DNA from: an uncultured Actinomycetes bacterium
GTDB taxonomy: Bacteria; Actinomycetota; Thermoleophilia; Solirubrobacterales; 70-9
Direction of reading: 5' to 3'
Assembly (NCBI GenBank): GCA_946482365.1
Contig: CAMLQY010000054.1
Span: forward strand, 1 to 7,899
DNA: 7,899 nucleotides
The notes under the pieces were generated by a model. That model saw only the letters and a program-made list of their open reading frames with translations. It had not been told where the DNA came from and made no database searches. Positions within the stretch are counted from its first letter, which is position 1, and each line of letters begins with the position of its first letter. Position numbers and translations under genes: made by a program. This document shows, one piece after another, positions 1-5,111 of this stretch.

Positions 1-1
1 C

Positions 2-82
2 GCCCGCCACGTCGCCTCCGACGCCGCCGGCGCCCGGTACACCGTTAAAACCCCCCCGATGGGCCGAACCGACAACCCTTAG
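2..82 (+). pseudogene. murE: MurE frame, upstream piece, ending at an in-frame TAG
   Basis: Reading from base 2 in the same frame as the MurE C-terminal part gives about 26 codons ending at TAG (80-82). The stretch DAAGARYTVKTP looks like the MurE strand that normally leads within a few residues into the GEVEV...LPGxFNVxNALAA segment, which is found downstream from about base 104. Up to about base 43 the codons end almost only in G or C, as in the rest of the gene. From about base 44 the composition changes (GTT AAA, then C-rich DNA) and the sequence enters the inverted repeat. I therefore read this as the 3' edge of the MurE middle domain, cut by an insertion or rearrangement. Only 26 codons are visible and the rest of the gene lies outside the window, so the assignment is moderate. 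The alternative is a different gene ending here. Confidence 0.45.
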
Positions 83-107
83 TTTACGAATCGGCCCATC
101 GGCGGGG
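51..107. repeat. Long inverted repeat interrupting the murE frame
   Basis: Arms 51-67 and 91-107 are complementary at 16 of 17 positions; the only mismatch is base 55 against base 103, and the inner 12 pairs are perfect. The 23-base loop (68-90) is much less GC-rich than the surroundings and carries the TAG that closes the MurE frame (80-82). No transposase or clear target-site duplication is visible. It could be a small palindromic insertion, a rearrangement, or an assembly artefact. The right arm also supplies GGGGAGG (104-110), five bases before the GTG at 116, which could allow translation to restart. Confidence 0.8.
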
Positions 108-115
108 AGGTCGAG

Positions 116-718
116 GTGCGGACCGCATTGCCGGGGGACTTCAACGTGGCCAACGCGCTGGGGGCGTTCGCGGCGGCTTGGGCGCTCGGGGTGGACCCCG
201 AGGTCGCGGCCGGGGGGCTGGCGCGGGCGGAGCGGGTGCCGGGCCGGTTCGAGCCGGTCGAGGAGGGGCAGGGGTTCGCGGTGCTCGTCGACTACGCCCA
301 CACGCCGGACTCGCTGGAGAACGTGCTGCGGGCGGCGCGCCGGCTGACCGCGGGCGAGCTGATCGTCGTCTTCGGCGCCGGCGGCGACCGCGACCGCGAG
401 AAGCGTCCGCTGATGGGCCGCGCGGCCGCCGAGCTGGCGGACCTGGCGATCGTTACCTCCGACAACCCGCGCTCCGAGGACCCGGGGGCGATCGTTGACG
501 AGGTCCTCGCCGGAACGAGGAACGGCGCGGCGGTGGCGGCGGTCGAGGTCGAGCCCGACCGGCGCGCGGCGATCGCCCTTGCCCTCAGCCGGGCGCGGCC
601 GGGCGACTCGGTCGTCATCGCCGGCAAGGGCCACGAGCAGGGCCAGGAGCTCGCGGGCGGGCGCAAGGTCCCCTTCGACGACCGCGAGGTCGCGCGCGAG
701 GAGCTGCGCAGGCTTTGA
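116..718 (+). CDS. murE: UDP-MurNAc-tripeptide ligase MurE, C-terminal part (meso-DAP type)
   Basis: MurE joins meso-diaminopimelate to UDP-MurNAc-L-Ala-D-Glu in the cytoplasm, using ATP. This 200-residue piece holds the end of the central domain (LPGDFNVANALGAF, then RVPGRFEPV) and the whole C-terminal ligase domain: DYAHTPDSLENVL, VFGAGGDRDREKRP, TSDNPRSED (DNPR encoded at 461-472) and AGKGHEQGQ (GKGHE at 623-637). In characterised enzymes DNPR and the GKGHE residues contact meso-DAP, so a DAP-type wall is predicted. The P-loop and UDP-binding domain are not in this reading frame. Full-length MurE is close to 500 residues, so on its own this piece should not be an active ligase. The GTG at 116 is the first possible start after the TAG at 80 and has GGGGAGG five bases upstream, but biologically it is probably the continuation of an interrupted murE. 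It overlaps murF by 4 bp (TTGA). Confidence 0.85.
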   Translation: MRTALPGDFNVANALGAFAAAWALGVDPEVAAGGLARAERVPGRFEPVEEGQGFAVLVDYAHTPDSLENVLRAARRLTAGELIVVFGAGGDRDREKRPLMGRAAAELADLAIVTSDNPRSEDPGAIVDEVLAGTRNGAAVAAVEVEPDRRAAIALALSRARPGDSVVIAGKGHEQGQELAGGRKVPFDDREVAREELRRL

Positions 719-2049
719 AGCTGCTGCCCGAGCAGATCGCGGCGGCCACCGGCTCGAAGCTGGTTGCGCGGGGCGAGCCCGGCTGTCCCGTGCGGGCGAC
801 GATCGACTCCGGCGAGAGCACCCGCGGCGACCTCTTCTTCGGCCTCCGCGGCGACCGCGTCGACGGCGGCGAGTTCGCCGCGGCGGCGATCGAGAACGGA
901 GCCTGGGGGGTAGTGGTGCGCCCCGAGCACGCGGAGGGCCTGCCCGACGCCTGGACCTTCGCGGCCGAGGACCCGCTCGCCGGGCTGCAGTCCCTCGCCC
1001 GCGACTGGCGCCGCACCCTCGCCGCCCGGGTGATCGGCGTCACCGGCTCGGTCGGCAAGACCTCGGTCAAGGACATCGCCCGGGCGCTGCTGCCCGGCGA
1101 GGTCCATGCCAACCGGGAGAACTTCAACACCGAGATCGGCCTGCCGCTCAGCGTGCTCGAGGCACCGGAGGGGACGAGGACGCTGGTACTGGAGATGGCG
1201 ATGCGCGGCTCCGGCCAGATCGCCCAGCTGGCCTCGATCGCCGAGCCCGAATACGCTGTGATCACCAACGTCGGGCCGGTCCACGTCGAGCTGCTGGGGT
1301 CGGTCGACGCGATCGCCGCCGCCAAGGCGGAGGTGCTGGGGGTCCTGCCCAGCACCGGGGTCGTGATCGTCCCGGTCGAGGCCGGGGCTCTGGAGCCGCA
1401 TCTCGAGAAGGCGCCGAGCCTGCTCCGCTTCGGTCCCGGCGGCGACGTCCAGGCGGTCGAGAGCCGGGTCGCGGAGGGCGTCACCGAGGCCCTGATCGAG
1501 ACCCCGGGCGGGCGCCAGCGCTTCCACTTCCCCTTCGCCGAGGCCCACAACCTCGAGAACGCGCTGGCGGCGGTGGCCGTCGGTGTCGCCCTGGAGGCGC
1601 CGCTCGCCGAGATGGCCGACCGCGTTGCGAACATAGGCTTCTCACGCTTCCGGGGCGAGCGCCTCGAGATGGGCGACGGGATCGTCCTGGTGAACGACTG
1701 CTACAACGCCAACCCAGTCTCGATGCGCGCCGCGCTCGACCATCTCGCGTCGATCGGGGCGGGGCGGCGCATCGCCGTGCTCGGCGAGATGGCCGAGCTC
1801 GGCCCCGACGCAGCCGCCTACCACCGGGAGGTCGGCGAGCGGGCGCGCGCCGCCGAGGTCGGCCTCCTGGTCGGCGTCGGCGAGCCGGCTCGCGAGTACG
1901 GCCCGGACGAGCTGGTCGGCACTCCCGCGGAGGCGGCCGAGCTGCTCGCGGCGCAGCTCGAGCCGGGCGACACGGTCCTGGTCAAGGGCTCTCGCTCGGC
2001 AGGCCTGGAGGCCGTCGCCGATGCCCTGGGGGAGCTGCTCGGTGGGTGA
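715..2049 (+). CDS. murF: UDP-MurNAc-tripeptide:D-Ala-D-Ala ligase MurF
   Basis: MurF adds the D-Ala-D-Ala dipeptide to UDP-MurNAc-tripeptide, completing the cytoplasmic UDP-MurNAc-pentapeptide. The 444 residues match the family length. Visible motifs are the N-terminal substrate domain with DSGESTRGDLFFGLRG (about 31-46), the P-loop GVTGSVGKTS (108-117, K115), NFNTEIGLP (136-144), TNVGPVHVE, the Lys expected to be carbamylated (K204 in AIAAAKAEVL), HNLENALAAVAV, then NDCYNANPVSM, LGEMAELG and a C-terminal VKGSRS that fits the ligase domain. The TTG at 715 overlaps the murE stop by 4 bp (TTGA), which indicates translational coupling; GAGGAG at 698-703 is a plausible ribosome-binding site. It starts directly in the expected MurF N-terminus (KLLPEQIAAATG), so no upstream extension is needed. 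No key residue appears to be missing. Confidence 0.97.
   Translation: MKLLPEQIAAATGSKLVARGEPGCPVRATIDSGESTRGDLFFGLRGDRVDGGEFAAAAIENGAWGVVVRPEHAEGLPDAWTFAAEDPLAGLQSLARDWRRTLAARVIGVTGSVGKTSVKDIARALLPGEVHANRENFNTEIGLPLSVLEAPEGTRTLVLEMAMRGSGQIAQLASIAEPEYAVITNVGPVHVELLGSVDAIAAAKAEVLGVLPSTGVVIVPVEAGALEPHLEKAPSLLRFGPGGDVQAVESRVAEGVTEALIETPGGRQRFHFPFAEAHNLENALAAVAVGVALEAPLAEMADRVANIGFSRFRGERLEMGDGIVLVNDCYNANPVSMRAALDHLASIGAGRRIAVLGEMAELGPDAAAYHREVGERARAAEVGLLVGVGEPAREYGPDELVGTPAEAAELLAAQLEPGDTVLVKGSRSAGLEAVADALGELLGG
2028..2034 (+). promoter_or_regulatory. Ribosome-binding site that decides the mraY start
   Basis: GGGGGAG inside the 3' end of murF, seven bases before GTG 2042. The spacing fits GTG 2042 and does not fit the upstream ATG at 2021, so it sets the mraY start within an overlapping murF-mraY junction. 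Confidence 0.5.
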
Positions 2050-3016
2050 AGTGCTCATAGCCGGGATGGCGGCGATGCTGATCTGCATCTTCCTCGGGCC
2101 GAAGTTCATCGAGTTCCTGCGGGTGAAGGAGTTCGGCCAGCACATCCGCGAGGACGGGCCGCAGGAGCACCACGCCAAGGCCGGCACGCCGACGATGGGC
2201 GGCCTGATCGTCTTCGCCTCGATCTGCGTGCCCTACCTCGTCCTCTCCGACCGCGACGCGCAGAGCCTCGCCGTCTTCGGCGTCGCGATGGGCTGCGCGG
2301 CGCTCGGCTTCGCCGACGACTTCATCAAGATCGTCAAGCGGCGCTCGCTCGGCCTCTCGGCCCGCTGGAAGATCCTCTTCCAGGTCTTCCTGGCGCTGGG
2401 GCTGTGGTGGATCGCGCGCCACGAGGTCGGGCTCGAGCCGATCCTCTACTTCCGCATCGGCGACGCCAGCATCGACCTCGGCCCCGTCCTCTACTTCGTC
2501 CTCGTCTTCCTCGTCATCGCCGGCACCTCCAACGGGGTCAACCTCACCGACGGCCTCGACGGCCTCGCCGCCGGCTCCTGCGCGATCGTCCTCCTCGCCT
2601 ACACGGCGATCGCCTTCGTCACCAACGAGCAGCAGAACCTGGCGCTGCTCTCCGCCTGCCTGGTCGGGGCTTGCGTCGGCTTCCTCTGGTTCAACGCCTT
2701 CCCCGCCTCGATATTCATGGGGGACACCGGCTCGCTCGGGCTCGGCGGGGCGATCGGCGCGATGGCGGTGATGACCCAGACCGAGGTCCTGCTGGTCATC
2801 ATCGGCGGCATCTTCGTGATCGAGGCGCTCTCGGTCGCGATCCAGGTCTTCTCCTTCAAGACGTTCCGTCGCCGCGTCCTGCTGATGGCGCCGCTGCACC
2901 ACCACTTCGAGATGATGGCCTGGTCGGAGACCAAGATCATGCTCCGCTTCTGGATCGTCGCCGCGGTGTGTTCCGGTATCGGGTTCACGCTTTACCAGCA
3001 GTCGATCGGGCGGTAG
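2042..3016 (+). CDS. mraY: Phospho-N-acetylmuramoyl-pentapeptide transferase MraY
   Basis: MraY is the integral membrane enzyme that transfers phospho-MurNAc-pentapeptide from UDP to undecaprenyl phosphate, making lipid I. With the GTG start at 2042 it has 324 residues, a usual length. Motifs present are EDGPQEHHAKAGTPTMGG in the first cytoplasmic loop, FADDFIKI with the Mg-site pair D92-D93, NLTDGLDGLA (D170, D173), FMGDTGSLGLGG (D228) and the PLHHHFE loop (H286-H288). Hydrophobic segments occur throughout, consistent with the family's ten helices. The frame is open back to an ATG at 2021, but GTG 2042 is preferred: GGGGGAG (2028-2034) lies seven bases before it and it overlaps the murF stop by 8 bp. 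GTG 2051 and ATG 2066 are also in frame. The gene is immediately followed by a large inverted repeat, so it may end the first transcription segment. Confidence 0.95.
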   Translation: MGEVLIAGMAAMLICIFLGPKFIEFLRVKEFGQHIREDGPQEHHAKAGTPTMGGLIVFASICVPYLVLSDRDAQSLAVFGVAMGCAALGFADDFIKIVKRRSLGLSARWKILFQVFLALGLWWIARHEVGLEPILYFRIGDASIDLGPVLYFVLVFLVIAGTSNGVNLTDGLDGLAAGSCAIVLLAYTAIAFVTNEQQNLALLSACLVGACVGFLWFNAFPASIFMGDTGSLGLGGAIGAMAVMTQTEVLLVIIGGIFVIEALSVAIQVFSFKTFRRRVLLMAPLHHHFEMMAWSETKIMLRFWIVAAVCSGIGFTLYQQSIGR

Positions 3017-3026
3017 GTGTGGGTGG

Positions 3027-3098
3027 GGCCGGGGCGCCCCTCCCCAAAACGCTCGGCAGGAGCCTCGCTGGAGTGTTTTGGGGAGGGGCGCCCCGGCC
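3027..3098. repeat. Perfect 24-bp-arm inverted repeat after mraY
   Basis: Arms 3027-3050 and 3075-3098 are exactly complementary over 24 bases. Inside them, 3051-3054 pairs with 3071-3074 (one G-U), leaving a 16-base loop at 3055-3070. It begins 10 bases after the mraY stop. RNA from this region would form an extremely stable hairpin that could end or attenuate transcription, or protect the 3' end of a murE-murF-mraY message. There is no run of T after it, so it is not a classical intrinsic terminator. It could equally be a copy of a dispersed palindromic (REP-like) repeat. The arms contain a distinctive CCCCAAAAC / GTTTTGGGG boundary. Confidence 0.9.
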
Positions 3099-3140
3099 TC
3101 TCGACAGTTCACCCGGATCGATTGGAGGAGGCGCGAGCCT

Positions 3141-3191
3141 ATGCCGGCGCCCGCGGTGCCGAGGAGACAAGCTTCGCCGAAGCTTCCGTGA
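3141..3191 (+). CDS. 16-residue ORF with strong Shine-Dalgarno; leader or broken 5' end
   Basis: GGAGGAGG at 3124-3131 lies nine bases before ATG 3141, the strongest ribosome-binding site in the 3017-3743 block. The frame reads 16 residues (MPAPAVPRRQASPKLP) and stops at TGA 3189-3191. The small membrane-protein ORF that starts at GTG 3207 is in the same frame, 15 bases further on. So this may be the true 5' end of that gene, cut by the TGA (a sequence error or a decayed start), or a short upstream ORF that couples translation to it. The hairpin at 3169-3185 lies within it. No function can be assigned to the peptide. Confidence 0.3.
   Translation: MPAPAVPRRQASPKLP
3169..3185. repeat. Short hairpin near the start of the small-ORF block
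   Basis: AAGCTTC (3169-3175) and GAAGCTT (3179-3185) pair perfectly around a 3-base GCC loop. It falls between the strong Shine-Dalgarno at 3124 and the GTG at 3207. It is followed by a few scattered T bases but no T run. A role in attenuation or translation of the next ORF is possible but unproven. Confidence 0.5.
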
Positions 3192-3206
3192 TTTGGGTGG
3201 CTTTCG

Positions 3207-3470
3207 GTGCACCGTGCGCGCCACGCGTGCGCCAGTGGCTTCTACGGTCGGCGGGTGCTCCCGATTGCCAACTGGATTGGTCCCGCCCAGCCCGGATTCG
3301 TCCCCATCGGGGCTGTGGTGGGGGGCCTCGTTGGCCGGGCCGTCGCCATGGTCCTGCGTTATGATGCAGACAAAACAATGCGAACCACGGTGGACGGAGG
3401 GCAGGTGGGTGCTGCCATCGCCCTCGCCGTTTACGTGTTCGCCAACGTCGTGGAAGCGAGCGTTCGATGA
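3207..3470 (+). CDS. Small two-helix membrane protein, function unknown
   Basis: The frame encodes up to 87 residues from GTG 3207. An internal GTG at 3255 would give 71 residues and removes a basic, unhydrophobic leader (residues 1-16) that looks less natural. Two likely membrane segments are visible: residues 31-50, with a glycine-zipper-like GAVVGGLVG, and 66-82 (QVGAAIALAVYVFANVV). They are joined by a short polar loop, RYDADKTMRTTVDGG, so both ends probably face the same side. No catalytic motif is seen and I do not recognise a family. About 20 of the 71 sense codons from GTG 3255 end in A or T, far more than in the mur genes around it, which suggests recent arrival or weak selection. 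It shares ATGA with the next ORF, so the two are probably co-translated. No good ribosome-binding site precedes either start. Confidence 0.55.
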   Translation: MHRARHACASGFYGRRVLPIANWIGPAQPGFVPIGAVVGGLVGRAVAMVLRYDADKTMRTTVDGGQVGAAIALAVYVFANVVEASVR

Positions 3471-3673
3471 AGCGAAATCTCCACTTGGCTTTTCTTGCCC
3501 TCGGGTGGGTGGGGTTTTTCGCCCTGCTTTTCTATTCCGGCATGAACTCGGCGTGGAGCAGTTCCTACAGCACCGGAGTGCTGACCAGCTATCTGGTGGT
3601 GGTCATGCTGATCGACGAGATGATCGACCGCTTGGCCGCGCGCATCTCGCGTCGCCGCAGCCTGCGCCGCTGA
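3467..3673 (+). CDS. Small two-helix membrane protein with basic tail, function unknown
   Basis: This is a 68-residue ORF starting at ATG 3467, overlapping the previous stop by 4 bp (ATGA). Residues 5-24 (LHLAFLALGWVGFFALLFYS) form one clear membrane segment and about 36-48 (TGVLTSYLVVVML) a second, shorter one. It ends in an amphipathic, strongly basic tail, DRLAARISRRRSLRR (54-68), expected on the cytoplasmic side. There is no signal-peptidase or lipobox site that I can support, and no known family comes to mind. About 12 of 68 codons end in A or T, intermediate between the previous ORF and the mur genes. The tight overlap with another two-helix protein suggests the pair work together, perhaps as subunits of one small membrane complex; that is inference from layout only. 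Confidence 0.6.
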   Translation: MKRNLHLAFLALGWVGFFALLFYSGMNSAWSSSYSTGVLTSYLVVVMLIDEMIDRLAARISRRRSLRR

Positions 3674-3743
3674 TCGACACCAGCCCGATGCCTTCGGCCC
3701 GCCCCCGACAGGGCTGACCGGCCGGGGCGCGAATCTATGTTGG

Positions 3744-5111
3744 ATGAGCGCGCCGCCGCCCAGGAAGTCTCGCCCGGAGCTGCCGGAAGGCCCTTACCTG
3801 GTCGTCGGGCTGGCGCGGTCGGGGCAGGCTGTGGCGCGGATGCTGGTCGGGCGCGGGGATGAGGTGACCGGGGTCGATTCCGGGCATCCAGATGGGGCGG
3901 CAGGGCTTCGGGAGGTCGGTGTCGAAGTCGTTCTGGATGCGGATGGATTGGCGCTGCTGGAGGGGGTGCGGACGGTGGTCAAGAGTCCCGGGGTGCCCCG
4001 GGAGGCGCCGGTGATCGCGGCCGCCCTGGAGCGGGGGGTCGATGTGATGGGCGAGCTGGAGCTGGCCTGGCGGGCGATCCCGAACCGCTTCGTCGCGGTG
4101 ACCGGGACCAACGGCAAGACGACCGTGGCCGAGTGGCTCGGGCACGTCTACCGCACCGCGGGGGAGCCGGTGGCCGTGGCCGGCAACGTCGGCACGCCCC
4201 TCTCGGCCCTGGCCGGCGAGGTCGACCCCGGGGCGACCGTCGTCTGCGAGGCCTCCAGCTTCCAGCTCGAGGACAGCGTCGCCTTCGCCCCCGAGTGCGC
4301 GGTCTTCCTCAACCTCGCCCCCGACCACCTCGACCGCCACGGGGACCTAGCGGCCTACCTCGGGGCCAAGCTGCGGATCTTCGCCAACCAGGGAAACGAG
4401 GACGTCGCCGTCTACAACGCCGACGACCCGGCGCTCGCCGGCGTCGACCTCGGCGGCTGCGCGCGCCGGGTCGCCTTCTGCACCGGTGCCGCCCCCGAGT
4501 GCGAGGTGGCTCTGGCCGAGGGCACGATCTTCTACGACGGGGCGCCGTTGCTGGCGGCGGGCGAGCTCGGCCTGCTCGGCGAGCACAACGTCGCCAACGC
4601 GATGGCCGTCGCCGCCGCGGCGCTGGCGATGGGGATCGACCGCGATGCCGTGCGCGAGGGGCTGCGCAGCTTCGCCGGGGTCCCGCACCGGCTCGAGCAG
4701 GTGGCCGAGGCCGGCGGCGTCCGCTTCGTCAACGACTCCAAGGCGACCAACGTCGCCTCGGCCACGGTCGGCCTGCGCGCCTTCGCCGGCGGCGTCCACG
4801 TGATCCTCGGCGGCAGCGAGAAGGGCGAGGCCTATGAGTCGCTGCTGGAGCCGGTGCGAGAGGTGTGCACCGCCTGCTACCTGACCGGCGCCTCGGCCGA
4901 GCGGTTGGCGGAGGCACTGGCGCCGGCGATCGAGTCCGGCGTCGAGCTCCATCGCTGCGAGGACCTCGGCGACGCGGTGCGCCGCGCCGCCGCCGCCGCG
5001 CGGCCCGGGGAGACGGTCCTGCTCTCGCCCGCCTGCGCCAGCTTCGACGCCTTCGAGAACTTCGAGCGCCGCGGCGAGCGCTTCCGCGAGCTGGTCGGGG
5101 AGCTGGCGTGA
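3744..5111 (+). CDS. murD: UDP-MurNAc-L-alanine:D-glutamate ligase MurD
   Basis: MurD adds D-glutamate to UDP-MurNAc-L-Ala in the cytoplasm. At 455 residues it is of normal length. The N-terminal Rossmann-like domain opens with YLVVGLARSGQAVARML and VTGVDSG. The ATP loop is AVTGTNGKTT (K125). The central domain carries EASSFQLE, FLNLAPDHLDRHG and the Lys expected to be carbamylated (K209 in YLGAKLRIF). The linker has GVPHRLE, and the C-terminal domain NDSKATN (330-336), ILGGSEKG and LSPACASFDAFENF. ATG 3744 is the only ATG start among the wall genes whose starts are visible here, and the 5' region lacks a convincing Shine-Dalgarno. It is the first wall gene after the 3017-3743 interruption, so it may need its own promoter. 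It overlaps ftsW by 4 bp. Confidence 0.97.
   Translation: MSAPPPRKSRPELPEGPYLVVGLARSGQAVARMLVGRGDEVTGVDSGHPDGAAGLREVGVEVVLDADGLALLEGVRTVVKSPGVPREAPVIAAALERGVDVMGELELAWRAIPNRFVAVTGTNGKTTVAEWLGHVYRTAGEPVAVAGNVGTPLSALAGEVDPGATVVCEASSFQLEDSVAFAPECAVFLNLAPDHLDRHGDLAAYLGAKLRIFANQGNEDVAVYNADDPALAGVDLGGCARRVAFCTGAAPECEVALAEGTIFYDGAPLLAAGELGLLGEHNVANAMAVAAAALAMGIDRDAVREGLRSFAGVPHRLEQVAEAGGVRFVNDSKATNVASATVGLRAFAGGVHVILGGSEKGEAYESLLEPVREVCTACYLTGASAERLAEALAPAIESGVELHRCEDLGDAVRRAAAAARPGETVLLSPACASFDAFENFERRGERFRELVGELA

Noticed and set aside
64..90. Loop of the murE palindrome read on the minus strand resembles part of a tRNA 3' half (CGTAAAC…GTCGGTTC)
   Set aside because: No anticodon stem pairing and no closing T-stem or acceptor stem are present, so a tRNA or attachment-site fragment cannot be supported.
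80..107. TAG followed by a pairing arm as a possible recoding (read-through or pyrrolysine-type) signal
   Set aside because: The TAG lies in the loop, not before a stem-loop, and nothing else in the window suggests recoding; an insertion or assembly problem is simpler.
292..1634. Long minus-strand open frames opposite murE and murF
   Set aside because: They are mirror frames of high-GC genes, with Arg/Ala/Gly-rich low-complexity translations. The opposite strand has clear Mur ligase motifs.
3017..3364. Plus-strand 115-residue frame beginning just after mraY
   Set aside because: Its first third is a translation of the palindrome arms. The middle (DRLEEARAYAG…ASVIWVAFG) looks somewhat protein-like, but no start or ribosome-binding site supports it, and its 3' end runs out of frame through the better-supported membrane ORF.
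3698..3730. Weak stem (CGCCCC 3700-3705 with GGGGCG 3724-3729) after the small ORFs as a terminator
   Set aside because: Six pairs with a long GC-rich loop and no T run; such pairings are expected by chance in DNA this GC-rich.
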